A DNA stretch of 64,000 nt from Pseudomonadota bacterium (GCA_018822105.1 JAHJLB010000018.1:16548-80547), one strand, 5' to 3'; numbered from the stretch's first letter, positions 39,284 to 48,137 are shown. Notes: a model not told the origin generated them from the sequence alone. Program-made: numbers and translations.

Positions 39284-40037
39284 CCTCTGCGCTCTCGCGC
39301 TTCTTTTTCTTTTCGTTCTGCTGCCTGCGGCGGCTTCTGCAGCCGCCCCTGCGGCCTCCCCGGTGCCGACCTTGACCATGCAGCTTTCCGGCGGGCAGAG
39401 CGAGCCCACCAAGGTCTCCATCGCCCTGGAGATCATGTTCCTGCTGACGATCCTGACGGTCGCCCCATCCATCGTTTTGACTATGACCTCCTTCACGCGC
39501 ATCATCATCGTCTTCCATTTCCTTCGCCAGGCCATGGGCACGCCGCAGATGCCGCCCAACCAGATCATGACCTCCCTGGCCCTGTTCATGACCTTTGTCA
39601 TCATGGGCCCGGTGATCAAGAACGTGAACGAGGAGGCCCTGCAGCCCTATCTGGAGGAGCGCATCGGCTTCCAGGAGGCCCTGGCCAAGGCCCAGGTGCC
39701 TGTCCGGGCTTTTTTGTTCAAGCACACCCGTGAAAAGGACCTGTCCATCTTCTATTCCATCACCAAGGAGGAGCGGCCCCAGAACCAGGACCAGGTCTCC
39801 ACCATGCTCCTCGTTGCCGCCTACACCATCAGCGAGCTGAAGACCGGCTTTTCCATCGGCTTCCTCATCTACATCCCGTTTCTCATCCTGGACATGGTCG
39901 TGGCCAGCATTCTGCTGTCCATGGGCATGATGATGCTCCCACCGGCCATGGTCGCCTTGCCATTCAAGATCCTCCTGTTCATCCTCGTTGACGGCTGGAG
40001 CCTTCTCATCGGCTCCCTTGTCAACTCCTTTGGCTGA
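39237..40037 (+). CDS. fliP: Flagellar export gate protein FliP
   Basis: About 266 residues. A cleavable signal-like N-terminus (CALALLFLFVLLPAAASA) is followed by the FliP domain: VSIALEIMFLLTILTVAPS, TSFTRIIIVFHFLRQAMG, QMPPNQIMTSLALFMTF and the C-terminal GMMMLPPAMVALPFKILLF. FliP pentamer forms the core of the type III export gate with FliQ and FliR. ATG 39237 follows GAGG directly, so an alternative start is possible. Between fliO (overlap) and fliQ (10 bp gap). Confidence 0.95.
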   Translation: MKGRACSPLGSATRANLCALALLFLFVLLPAAASAAAPAASPVPTLTMQLSGGQSEPTKVSIALEIMFLLTILTVAPSIVLTMTSFTRIIIVFHFLRQAMGTPQMPPNQIMTSLALFMTFVIMGPVIKNVNEEALQPYLEERIGFQEALAKAQVPVRAFLFKHTREKDLSIFYSITKEERPQNQDQVSTMLLVAAYTISELKTGFSIGFLIYIPFLILDMVVASILLSMGMMMLPPAMVALPFKILLFILVDGWSLLIGSLVNSFG

Positions 40038-40047
40038 CGAGGCAGAT

Positions 40048-40323
40048 ATGGCCATCACCCCTGAATTCGTCGTCGGCTTTGCCCGCGAGGCCATGGAACT
40101 GACCTTGGTCATCTGCCTGCCCATGATGGGCGTCGGCCTTGTGGTCGGCGTGTGCATCAGCATCTTTCAGGCCGCCACGCAGATCCAGGACGCCACCTTG
40201 GCCCTGGTGCCAAAGCTTGTGGCCATGTTCATCGCCCTGATCCTGGCCTTTCCCTGGATCATGGACAAGATGATCACCTATACGACGAATCTTTTCACCA
40301 ATATTCCTACATATTTGCGTTAG
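40048..40323 (+). CDS. fliQ: Flagellar export gate protein FliQ
   Basis: 91 residues with two membrane helices: LTLVICLPMMGVGLVVGVCI and MFIALILAFPWIM. The conserved GVCISIFQAATQIQDATLAL loop identifies FliQ. It surrounds FliP in the export gate. Last gene of the visible fli run; fliR, flhB and flhA are not next to it, since a glycosyltransferase follows. ATG 40048 has GAGGCAG upstream. Confidence 0.95.
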   Translation: MAITPEFVVGFAREAMELTLVICLPMMGVGLVVGVCISIFQAATQIQDATLALVPKLVAMFIALILAFPWIMDKMITYTTNLFTNIPTYLR

Positions 40324-40462
40324 CAGCGCACGGTCTCGCGGCGACCTTGCCAAAGCCTAGCGCCCAGGCTAGGAAGTCCAATGCGCACATCGCGCCAGGA
40401 TTGATCCCCATGCCGCAAGCCCGATATCCAACGTTGTCTCACGTGTCCGCACGGTGCAGCCT

Positions 40463-42073
40463 ATGACCCCTGAACGCCTGCTGGCGCACCTGCGCGCCCG
40501 GCCATTGTTCTGGGCCATGTGCCTGGTGCTCGCGCCGACGCTTCTGCGCCTCTGGTTTGTCGCCACAGGGCAGCTCGGCCTGGTGCAGGACGAGGCCCAG
40601 TACTGGGATTGGACCCGGCACCTGCAGCTGACCTACTATTCCAAGGGCCCGCTCATCGCCTGGATCATCGCGCTGTTCACCAGCCTGCTGGGCGACACGG
40701 AACTCGGCGTGCGCATGGGCTCCATTGTCGGCGCGATGTTGTTTCCGGCCCTGCTCTGGTGGCTATTGGCCGTGCTCTGGAAGCGGCCCGTGCTGGCGGT
40801 GCTGGCGGTGTTCATCGCAGGGGTCTCGCCCCTGTTCCAGGCCCTGGGCATCCTCATGACCACGGACAATCCCTTCGTGCTCTGCTGGACCCTGTCCATG
40901 ATCGCCCTTTACGCCGCCGCCACGCCGGACGAGGCCGGCAAGGACCGCGGCCTTTGGCCCTTTGCGCTTTTGGCCCTGGCCTTCGGCTCGGGCATCCTGG
41001 CCAAGTACACCATGCTCGGCCTGGTGGGTCTGGCCGCGGGCTACGGCTATCTGCTGCAGCGCGGCGGGGCCTTGCCTGCGCGGTTCTGGCCCCGTCTTGC
41101 CGTGGCCCTTGCCGTGGGCGTGGCGCTCGGGTTTCTGCCCACGCTCGTTTGGAACATGCAGAACGGTTTTGTGGGCTACAAGCATGTGCTGCAGCTCATC
41201 GGCGTATCTGGCGAGGGCGCCAGGACCATGTTCCGCCTCTCCCGGGTTCCGGAATACGTCGGCGCTCAGCTCGGTTTCGCCCTGCCCTGGTGGTTCTGGC
41301 TCATGGTGGTGGCCGGCTGGCGCGCGGCCCAACGCGTCTGGCAGCCTTCCACAACCATCTCCAACGAAGCTGGCGGTCCCACGTTTACGCAGTCGACGCT
41401 TCTGGTCGTCTTTTTCTGGCCCATGACGCTGTTTTTTCTGGCCTGGAGCTTCCACACCAAGGTTCTGGCCAACTGGAACACCGTGAGTTTCGTGGCCGGA
41501 AGCGTCCTTGCGGCCCTGGAGCTGGAGCGGCTTCTGCTTTCCGGCCCGTCGCGGCGCGCATGGCGTACGCTGGTGTCTTGCGCTGGCGCCAGCGTGTTTC
41601 TGCTGCTGTTTTTGCATCTGCACCAGCTGTTGCCTCTTCCGCCGAGCATCAACCCCGCGCACCGCCTCAAGGGTTGGGAAGACATGGGCCTGCGCATGGG
41701 GCAGGTGGCGGAGCAGCGGTTTCCGGACCCAGCGCGCGTGTTTTTCATGAGCGATGTCTATGACATCACTGCTTCGCTGGCCTTTTATGTTCCGGGCCAG
41801 CCGCGCGCTTACTGCCTGTGGTGGCACGACCGGCGCATGAACCAGTACGATCTTTGGGGCGGGCCTCAGGGCAAGCTCGGCTGGGACGCGGTCATGGTGC
41901 TCAAGGGCGATGCTGCGGGCATGCCGCCGGTCCTGTCGGACATGTTCGAGAGGGTTTCCGGGCCATACCGCTATGTGGCGACGTACCGCGGGGTTGCGGT
42001 GCGGCCGTTTTTCTACTTCCTGTGCTATGGCTACAAGGGCTTGTGGCCACGCCGCGACAATGGATCCTTTTGA
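40463..42073 (+). CDS. Membrane glycosyltransferase, GT39/ArnT-like
   Basis: 536 residues, about 10-12 predicted membrane helices. The first periplasmic loop contains QDEAQYWDWTRHLQLTYYS, with the acidic pair typical of GT-C enzymes that use polyprenyl-phosphate sugars (PMT_2 family: ArnT, PglK-like mannosyltransferases). SKGPLIAWIIAL and TTDNPFVLCWTLSM match family helices. The C-terminal ~120 residues are periplasmic. The target (lipid A, flagellin or other glycoprotein) cannot be read; its location behind flagellar genes is suggestive only. ATG 40463; a GTG at 40454 is also possible. Confidence 0.85.
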   Translation: MTPERLLAHLRARPLFWAMCLVLAPTLLRLWFVATGQLGLVQDEAQYWDWTRHLQLTYYSKGPLIAWIIALFTSLLGDTELGVRMGSIVGAMLFPALLWWLLAVLWKRPVLAVLAVFIAGVSPLFQALGILMTTDNPFVLCWTLSMIALYAAATPDEAGKDRGLWPFALLALAFGSGILAKYTMLGLVGLAAGYGYLLQRGGALPARFWPRLAVALAVGVALGFLPTLVWNMQNGFVGYKHVLQLIGVSGEGARTMFRLSRVPEYVGAQLGFALPWWFWLMVVAGWRAAQRVWQPSTTISNEAGGPTFTQSTLLVVFFWPMTLFFLAWSFHTKVLANWNTVSFVAGSVLAALELERLLLSGPSRRAWRTLVSCAGASVFLLLFLHLHQLLPLPPSINPAHRLKGWEDMGLRMGQVAEQRFPDPARVFFMSDVYDITASLAFYVPGQPRAYCLWWHDRRMNQYDLWGGPQGKLGWDAVMVLKGDAAGMPPVLSDMFERVSGPYRYVATYRGVAVRPFFYFLCYGYKGLWPRRDNGSF

Positions 42074-42134
42074 CCTGCTTGTTGGATTTTACCCGCCAAA
42101 TTCGAGTAATTCAGTTTCCTTTCATGAATTCTTG

Positions 42135-42172
42135 TGACATCCGTTGACATTCTTTGACAACGGGTGCATAAA
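42135..42172 (+). promoter_or_regulatory. Promoter/operator with three TGACA repeats
   Basis: TGACA occurs at 42135-42139, 42145-42149 and 42155-42159, exactly one helical turn (10 bp) apart. TTGACA (42144-42149) and CATAAA (42167-42172), 17 bp apart, form a plausible promoter. The outer arms CCGTTG (42141) and CAACGG (42158) form an inverted repeat. Probable binding site of the HTH protein encoded just downstream or of another regulator. Confidence 0.5.
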
Positions 42173-42190
42173 CGCATACATCGGTGTTCT

Positions 42191-42466
42191 ATGATGGACA
42201 ACGGAGTACATGCGCTCGATGCAGCCCCGGTTCTGCCCCGGCTTTTGACCTTGAAGGAAGTCGCGAACATCTTGCGCATCCATCCCCGGACAGCGTACAG
42301 GTTGGTGCAGGACGGGACGCTGTCCGCCATCCGGGTGGGAACGCAGTGGCGCGTGACCGAAGAGGCGCTGCACGACTATGTTTCTCGAGGATGGCGGCAC
42401 TGGCGGCCCGAGCCTTCCAGGGCCAAGACCCGGCAATACACGTTGCCCTTTGCAGACGAGGAGTGA
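42191..42466 (+). CDS. Excisionase/MerR-type helix-turn-helix protein
   Basis: 91 residues. LTLKEVANILRIHPRTAYRL and VGTQWRVTEEALHDYV form an HTH_17 (excisionase-family) winged helix covering about residues 18-65. The basic tail ends RQYTLPFADEE. Such proteins bind tandem DNA sites; the upstream TGACA repeats are a candidate target for autoregulation. Start ATG 42191 (another ATG at 42194) has no clear Shine-Dalgarno, perhaps a very short leader. Its stop is 2 bp from the next start, so a two-gene operon. No integrase is nearby. Confidence 0.75.
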   Translation: MMDNGVHALDAAPVLPRLLTLKEVANILRIHPRTAYRLVQDGTLSAIRVGTQWRVTEEALHDYVSRGWRHWRPEPSRAKTRQYTLPFADEE

Positions 42467-42468
42467 GC

Positions 42469-42870
42469 ATGAACCACACGCCCGAGGGATTTTCCGCATC
42501 GCCTGCGCAGCCCAGAGTCCTGACCCTGCCCAATGACTTTGGCAATCCCATCGCCATGACCGCGAGCCTGGTTGCGGAGGACATCCATTTCAGCACCACC
42601 AGCGGCGTGCTTACCGTGGAGAAGCTGTATCGTTCGCCACAGGGCCTCGTGGGTTATGGCATCATCGCCGCTTCGGGCGAGCACCGCGAGCGCCGCGCCT
42701 ACACCCTGGACGATCAGGGCGAGACCGTGGTCTGCGACAACGGGGCTTTTGCCCTGGAGCTGCCGGTGTGCGATCTTCATGAACTGCTGTGCATGGCCCT
42801 GCAGGCTGAGGACACCCTGGCCACGATCGGAGAGCATGCCCAGTTCAGCGCCGCAGTGAACGAAGAATAG
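42469..42870 (+). CDS. Uncharacterised acidic protein in the HTH operon
   Basis: 133 residues, not recognised. Predicted soluble and beta-rich: VLTLPNDFGNPIAMTASLVA, FSTTSGVLTVEKLYRSPQG, GYGIIAASGEHRERRAYTLD, then an acidic helical C-terminus with DLHELLCMALQ. ATG 42469 has GAGGAG upstream, and the gene is directly coupled to the HTH gene. It ends just before a strong terminator. The small operon might be a regulator plus its partner. Confidence 0.7.
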   Translation: MNHTPEGFSASPAQPRVLTLPNDFGNPIAMTASLVAEDIHFSTTSGVLTVEKLYRSPQGLVGYGIIAASGEHRERRAYTLDDQGETVVCDNGAFALELPVCDLHELLCMALQAEDTLATIGEHAQFSAAVNEE

Positions 42871-42893
42871 AAGGCGTCCAGATATTGAATGAC

Positions 42894-42923
42894 AAGCGCC
42901 CGGAAAACCGGGCGCTTTTTTTT
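42894..42923 (+). terminator. Intrinsic terminator
   Basis: Stem GCGCCCGG/CCGGGCGC flanked by AA/TT with an AAAA loop, followed by eight T residues. It ends the HTH operon and lies 18 bp from the convergent phosphofructokinase stop. Confidence 0.92.
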
Positions 42924-42940
42924 GCGCTCCGCGCGGTGGG

Positions 42941-44293
42941 CTACTCTTCGCGCTTGACGCAGTAGAGGGAGCCCAGGGCGTGGGCTCCGAAGTCCTCTTG
43001 GCCGGTGGATTCGATGACGGCGCGCCAGTAGTCGGATTCGATGTTCAGCATCTTGCGCTTGCTGGTGACCAGTTCCAGGGGCACGTGGACAAAGCGCGAC
43101 TGCAGGCGGCTGATGACCATGCCGGTTTTCCCGGCCATGGCCGCGTGCACGGCGTTTTGGCCCAGAAAGCCGCAGTAGACGCGGTCATTGGCGTTGGCGG
43201 GCACGGAGCGGATGATGTAGCTGGGGTCGATGAACTTGATGGTGGTCTCCATGTCGCGGGCCTTGAAGTATTCCTTGATGCGGCTGATGAGGATGTTGGT
43301 GATGTCGCAGAGCACCGGGTTTCCGGAGGCGTCGGTCTTGCCGCTGGCCTCGCAGAGGTGCTGGCCTGCGCCTTCGGCCACCACGATGACGGCGTGTTTG
43401 CGCTTTTTCAGGCGAATTTCGAGCTGCTCCAGGAGCCCTTCGGGCCCTTCGAGGCTGAAGGTGTTTTCGGGCACCAGGACGAAATTGACCTCCTTGAGGG
43501 CCAGGGTGGCCTGGGCGGCAATGAATCCGGACTCGCGGCCCATGAGCTTGACCATGCCGATGCCGTTGTAGGCCCCGACGGCCTCCACGTGGGCGCAGGC
43601 AATGGCCTCGGTGGCCTTTTCCACGGCGGTGTCGAAGCCGAAGGACTTGCCCACGAAATTGATGTCGTTGTCGATGGTCTTGGGGATGCCGATGACGCTG
43701 ATGCGCGAGTTGCGCGCTTTGATTTCCTTGACGATGTTTGCGGCGGCCTTCATGGTCCCGTCGCCGCCGATCATGAAGAGCACGTTGATGTTCATGCGCT
43801 CCAGGGCGTCGACGATCTCATCGGCGGGTTGCGGCCCGCGCGAGGAGCCGAGCTCTGTGCCGCCGAAGACGTGGAAGTTGGAGACCTTTTCCGGCGTCAA
43901 CTCAATGATGTCGTGCCCGTACTTGGGGATGAACCCCTGCAGGCCGTAGCGGATGCCGATGACCGAGGCCACGTGGTAATGGTGGTAGGCGTCCATGACG
44001 ATGGAGCGCAGGACGTCGTTGATGCCGGGGCACAGGCCTCCGCAGGTGACGATGGCGCATTTGACCTTGGAGGAGTCGAAGTAGAGCTTGGGCCTGGGGC
44101 CGGCTTTTTCGAAGCGCATGGGGCCGTTGTGCGAGCCCAGGAGGTCTGCCTCCTCCTCGGTGAGGCTCAGCTCCAGCTGCTCCTCCTGGCCGATGAAGCG
44201 GCAGTAGCGCAGGGGTGTGGGGATCTTGGCCACGCCGAGGGTCTGGATCGCGGTGTTCAGGACGGACTTTTTTGAGCCTGCGCTTTTGGTCAT
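42941..44293 (-). CDS. 6-phosphofructokinase (long bacterial/plant-like clade)
   Basis: 450 residues; the usual bacterial PfkA is about 320, and the extra length is mainly N-terminal (first ~85 residues). CGGLCPGINDVLR is the nucleotide/phosphate loop. The MIGGDGTMKAA segment has Gly where PPi-dependent enzymes have Asp, while IPKTIDNDI has the Lys found in PPi and plant-type ATP enzymes. This combination fits ATP-dependent group X/plant-like PFK, but the donor should be tested. MGRESGFIAA and GFLGQNAVHAAMAG match the substrate site. ATG 44293 follows AGGAGA. Glycolysis, cytoplasm. Confidence 0.88.
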   Translation of the reverse strand: MTKSAGSKKSVLNTAIQTLGVAKIPTPLRYCRFIGQEEQLELSLTEEEADLLGSHNGPMRFEKAGPRPKLYFDSSKVKCAIVTCGGLCPGINDVLRSIVMDAYHHYHVASVIGIRYGLQGFIPKYGHDIIELTPEKVSNFHVFGGTELGSSRGPQPADEIVDALERMNINVLFMIGGDGTMKAAANIVKEIKARNSRISVIGIPKTIDNDINFVGKSFGFDTAVEKATEAIACAHVEAVGAYNGIGMVKLMGRESGFIAAQATLALKEVNFVLVPENTFSLEGPEGLLEQLEIRLKKRKHAVIVVAEGAGQHLCEASGKTDASGNPVLCDITNILISRIKEYFKARDMETTIKFIDPSYIIRSVPANANDRVYCGFLGQNAVHAAMAGKTGMVISRLQSRFVHVPLELVTSKRKMLNIESDYWRAVIESTGQEDFGAHALGSLYCVKREE

Positions 44294-44386
44294 GGTGGTC
44301 TCCTGAGGCCGTAGGCCATTCATCTTATGGTTCCTATATCGAAGACTTACCTTGGCGTAAACTCCTCTGGCAAGAAATCTTTGGCA

Positions 44387-45874
44387 TCAACGAATCCGCA
44401 GGAGTCTTGCCGGCCCGTCTGCGGCTAGACCTTGGCGCAGGCTCACGGTGAAACCTTCCGTGTCCAAAAGAGTCACGGGTTCAGGCATGTTCTGCAACGA
44501 GCCGGCCAGGGGCGCGGGCCTGGTCTGGATGCGCAGGGTGAGTTCGGGCGCCCGGTCGGTCCAGAGGTAGAGCTGCCTGGCCGAGATGGCGCGGCAGTTC
44601 ACCTTGCTGCCGCTAACCAAACCCGGGCCGGACCTGCTGATGGTGTCGAAGACGCGCAAATTCAGTCCCCGTATTTGCGCTGTGCCGTCGTTTCGGATGC
44701 CAACCGGCACCCAGTCCTCGGCAAAGCACTGAGTGCGCTCAGAACCCGTCTCAGCGTCGAAATAGCGCACAAGGCCGTCCACATCGGCCAGGCGCAGGCA
44801 TTGGGCGTGCTCGGAGTGGGCCAGTTGCGGGAGGCGCGGCTCATATGCGGGCTCAGGCCTCCAGGACTGCCCCGGGAGCACATGGAACAGTTCTGCCCCG
44901 CGCAGTTCAAGCCACCCCTGAGGGCGCGGCGCCTCAGCGGAAGGATTCCCGGCGTCGTTGTCCAGGGCGCGGTTGTGCAGCACATCCCAGCGCACCAGCC
45001 TGCCCTCGCCGGTCCAGAGCCGTGCTTCCGTGCCGCTGAACTCGCCTCGCTGGAAGGGTCCGCCAGGAATATCCAATCTATGCAATAACTTGCCTGTTCG
45101 CGGATTCCAGGAACCGCCACGGCCCAGGGCGTCCACCGCCAGCAGCACCCCCCCGGCGTCAGAAAAGCCTATGGCCGCGGGCTGGCCCGGCAAGGTGGCC
45201 ACATGGCGCATGTCCCCGCCTGTTCTGCCGTTGCCTGCAGATCCCAGCCAGACGTTTCCTGCGGAGTCCTGGGCGGCCAGGAACTCGCCGGAGGCGTTCA
45301 GGGTCAGGCTGATGCGTCCGCTCAGCGTGGTCTCGACGCTGCTGGCCGGGCAACCGGCACTTTGCAGATCGAAGAAGACCAGGCGGTTCACGCCTTGGGC
45401 CCAGGCGGCCAGCAGGTTGCCGTTTTTCGACAGCGCCAGGGCATAGGCCGGGTGGTTGTCCGGCATGGACAGGGCCGTGCAGTTGCCGGCGCCGAAGAGA
45501 CGGATGCGCCCATCGGCATGACTGGCTGCGCCGATACGGCCATGTCCGGCGTTGGCGATGACCCCCGAGTCCAGCAGCACGGCGGTCTGCTCGAGACGAA
45601 GGTGCAGGCCCTGGGCACCGGCCCAGGTGCTGGAGCTTGGCACGAGAAATTCGCCTGGGTTCCGGTATTGCGCTTCTTGGTAATGACCCAGCCCATTGTC
45701 TGGCGAAACCGGATTATCCGTGTCCCGTCCGGGATTCTGCAGGTAGCTTTCCCCCACGACAGGCCTGTAGCCCTCTGCTGCTGCGTTCAGCGGAGCCACG
45801 GCCTGGAAAAGGCAGAGGAGGCCGAGGAAAAACGGTTGCCAGGTCCGCCGGAGCGGCGTGCGGCGAAAATACAT
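44387..45874 (-). CDS. Exported WD40-like repeat protein
   Basis: 495 residues from ATG 45874; an in-frame ATG at 45943 with GAGGACC upstream would add 23 residues. Signal peptide: Arg-rich n-region, hydrophobic core FFLGLLCLFQAVAPL, cut near NAAAEG. The mature protein has repeated beta-propeller-like units (LALSKNGNLLAAWAQGVNRLVFFD, then ISLTLNASGEFLAAQDSAGNVWL). Function unknown; likely periplasmic or surface. It follows the rfaE-type kinase closely and may be co-transcribed. Confidence 0.7.
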   Translation of the reverse strand: MYFRRTPLRRTWQPFFLGLLCLFQAVAPLNAAAEGYRPVVGESYLQNPGRDTDNPVSPDNGLGHYQEAQYRNPGEFLVPSSSTWAGAQGLHLRLEQTAVLLDSGVIANAGHGRIGAASHADGRIRLFGAGNCTALSMPDNHPAYALALSKNGNLLAAWAQGVNRLVFFDLQSAGCPASSVETTLSGRISLTLNASGEFLAAQDSAGNVWLGSAGNGRTGGDMRHVATLPGQPAAIGFSDAGGVLLAVDALGRGGSWNPRTGKLLHRLDIPGGPFQRGEFSGTEARLWTGEGRLVRWDVLHNRALDNDAGNPSAEAPRPQGWLELRGAELFHVLPGQSWRPEPAYEPRLPQLAHSEHAQCLRLADVDGLVRYFDAETGSERTQCFAEDWVPVGIRNDGTAQIRGLNLRVFDTISRSGPGLVSGSKVNCRAISARQLYLWTDRAPELTLRIQTRPAPLAGSLQNMPEPVTLLDTEGFTVSLRQGLAADGPARLLRIR

Positions 45875-45968
45875 GAACCCTGCCGGTGTGCTGGGGATTC
45901 TGTTGCTCCGTTGGATCAGGCGGTTTGCGGCGCGCAGGGGCATGGCCGGTCCTCAGGCCCGTCCGGCC

Positions 45969-46988
45969 TCAGGCCAGGGCCCGGAGCTCCTCAATGTGCA
46001 TGTCCGGGTTCTTGTTGATGGCTTCGCGCAGGGCCTCGACGGAAGCCGTGGCCGCGCCCACCTGGGCCACCACGATGCCGGCCGCGTGGTTGGCCAGCAC
46101 GGCGGCGGAAAGCAGATCCGCCCCGGCGGCCAGGGCCAGGGCCAGGGTGGCGATGACCGTGTCGCCGGCGCCGGTGACGTCGAAAACCTTGCGGGCGAAG
46201 GTGGGGATGAGCCGCGCCTTTTCCGGGCCCTCGAAAAGGGCCATTCCTTGGGCGCCGAGAGTGATGAGCAGCTGCGCGCAGTTCAGGCGCTTGAACAGCT
46301 CCGCGGCTGCCGGGAGAGGGCCGTCCGGTCCAGTGGCGCTGCGGCCTGCGCCTTCGGAAGCCTCCTTGGCGTTGGGCGTCAGGATGTCGACATCCTTGTA
46401 CAGGTCGTAATTCACGGGCTTGGGGTCGACCAGGATGCGCGGGCGGACCCTTGAGGGGCCGGTGAGCGCCCGCAGAGCGTCCATGAGCGCCCTGGTGACG
46501 ACCCCCTTGCCGTAGTCTGAAACAACAACGATGTCATGCGTTTGCGCGTGAGCGGCGACCTTCTCCAGCAGGGCTCCAACAACGGCTTTGGAGAGGGTTT
46601 CGGTGTGTTCCCGATCAACCCTGACGATCTGCTGATTTTGGGCGATGATCCGGGTCTTGCGCGTTGTGCGGCGGCGATCATCCTGAACAAGGTCGGTCTG
46701 GACGCCGGCGTCCTTGAGCAGGCCGGTGAGCACGTGGCCGTCCTGATCGGAGCCGATGACCCCGATGATCAGGGCTTGACCGCCAAGGGCCACGATGTTT
46801 CGAGCGACGTTGCCGGCCCCGCCAAGGCGGTACTGCTCGTCGGACACTTGCAGGACGGGCACAGGCGCCTCGGGGGAGATCCTGGTGACGGTGCCGAAGG
46901 TGTAGTGATCAAGCATCACGTCACCCACGATCATCACGCGCCGGCCCGCCAAGCGGTCCACAAGGGGGAGAATGTTCGGTGTGATCAT
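45969..46988 (-). CDS. rfaE1: ADP-heptose kinase domain protein (RfaE1/HldA-type)
   Basis: 339 residues, PfkB/ribokinase fold. RISPEAPVPVLQV and LGGAGNVARNIVALGG are the RfaE N-terminal signature; the anion hole and catalytic base DVTGAGDTVIATLAL is near residue 270. It phosphorylates D-glycero-beta-D-manno-heptose 7-phosphate for lipopolysaccharide core synthesis. The adenylyltransferase domain (RfaE2/HldC), fused in E. coli HldE, is absent, so it must be encoded elsewhere. ATG 46988 follows GAGG. AT-rich upstream DNA (46989-47060) probably holds the promoter. Confidence 0.88.
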   Translation of the reverse strand: MITPNILPLVDRLAGRRVMIVGDVMLDHYTFGTVTRISPEAPVPVLQVSDEQYRLGGAGNVARNIVALGGQALIIGVIGSDQDGHVLTGLLKDAGVQTDLVQDDRRRTTRKTRIIAQNQQIVRVDREHTETLSKAVVGALLEKVAAHAQTHDIVVVSDYGKGVVTRALMDALRALTGPSRVRPRILVDPKPVNYDLYKDVDILTPNAKEASEGAGRSATGPDGPLPAAAELFKRLNCAQLLITLGAQGMALFEGPEKARLIPTFARKVFDVTGAGDTVIATLALALAAGADLLSAAVLANHAAGIVVAQVGAATASVEALREAINKNPDMHIEELRALA

Positions 46989-47086
46989 CAGGCCTCTGCT
47001 CCGGTTTCGCAATCCGAGTAAGATCAAATTAAAAAGTTAAATATTAAAGGTTTAGGCTAGATGATGATCTGATGATCGCCGTGGCC

Positions 47087-48004
47087 CTAGGCTTCGTCCA
47101 GCCCCAGCAGCTTGGCCAGGGCCATGAGCTGCTCATTGGACTGGTAGGAGACGGAAAGTACGCCCTTGTCCATGCTGCCGGTGATCTTCACGCCTTTGCC
47201 CAGGGCCTGGGACAGGCCGTCCTGCAGCGCGCGCAGGGTGTCGTCCAGTTGGCGGGCGCTGCGGCCGCCGCGCGGTGCCTTGCCGCGCAGCTTGCCGCTG
47301 CCGTAAAGCTCCTCCGGCTCAGCCAGGCGTCCATGCTCCTTGAAGAACACCGCCTCGGCCTCGGCCTGGCGCACGGAAAGATTGAACTCCTTGATGCGCT
47401 GGTACAGGCCCAGGCTCGTGTCGCCCTCCACGGCCATGATGGCCCGGCCGTGCCCGGCGGTGAGCACGCCGGACTGGATGTCCGCCTGGATGTCCTCGGG
47501 CAGGTTGAGCAGGCGCAGGGAGTTGGCCAGGGCCGAGCGGCTCTTGCCGACCTGGCGCGCCAGCTCCTCCTGGTTGAGGCCGAAGTCCTTGAGCAGCTGG
47601 TGGAAGCCCCGCGCCTCCTCGATGGCGTTCAGGTCCTCGCGCTGCAGGTTCTCGATGAGGGCAATGGCCAGGGTCTCCATGTCCGTGAGCGTGCGCACCA
47701 GTGCCGGAATCTCGGTGAGCCCTGCCATTTTGGAGGCGCGCATGCGCCGCTCGCCGGCCACGAGTTCGAAGCCGTCTGCGCCCAGGGGGCGCACCAGGAT
47801 GGGCTGCAGCACGCCCTGGCTCTTGATGGACGCCGAAAGATCCTCCAGGGCCTGGGGATCAAACTCCTTGCGCGGCTGGTGCGGATTCGGGATGATGATG
47901 CTCAGCGGCAGAAGCCGCACCTCAGCAGTGTTCACGGATTCCGTGCGGATGCTGCCGAGCAGCGCGTCCAGTCCACGTCCGAGTCCTCTTTGCCCAATGG
48001 CCAT
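47087..48004 (-). CDS. parB: Chromosome partitioning protein ParB
   Basis: 305 residues, CTP-dependent clamp that loads at parS and organises the origin region. It begins GLGRGLDALLGS, typical of Spo0J/ParB. The CTPase motif VAGERRMRA (about 100) and NLQREDLNAIEEA lie before the helix-turn-helix (LNQEELARQVGKSRSALANSL), then the C-terminal dimerisation domain after a Lys/Gly/Arg linker. The parA gene and parS site are 0.6-1.4 kb away but separated by a gene on the opposite strand. Confidence 0.95.
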   Translation of the reverse strand: MAIGQRGLGRGLDALLGSIRTESVNTAEVRLLPLSIIIPNPHQPRKEFDPQALEDLSASIKSQGVLQPILVRPLGADGFELVAGERRMRASKMAGLTEIPALVRTLTDMETLAIALIENLQREDLNAIEEARGFHQLLKDFGLNQEELARQVGKSRSALANSLRLLNLPEDIQADIQSGVLTAGHGRAIMAVEGDTSLGLYQRIKEFNLSVRQAEAEAVFFKEHGRLAEPEELYGSGKLRGKAPRGGRSARQLDDTLRALQDGLSQALGKGVKITGSMDKGVLSVSYQSNEQLMALAKLLGLDEA

Positions 48005-48137
48005 GCCGTCCCTCCGGTTCCTCTCGCGTCTTCAGCCGCCTGCGCCAGGTCGGCCAGGAGCGAATCGCGTTTGTGTCTTGCCATCTTCCATTGCGGGCCG
48101 TATAGCTGCCGCATACTTACGCCAAGGAGCACTCGCC

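Noticed and set aside
42191..42466. Integrated element suggested by the excisionase-like protein
   Set aside because: No integrase, attachment-site duplication or tRNA gene is near; composition is like the surroundings.
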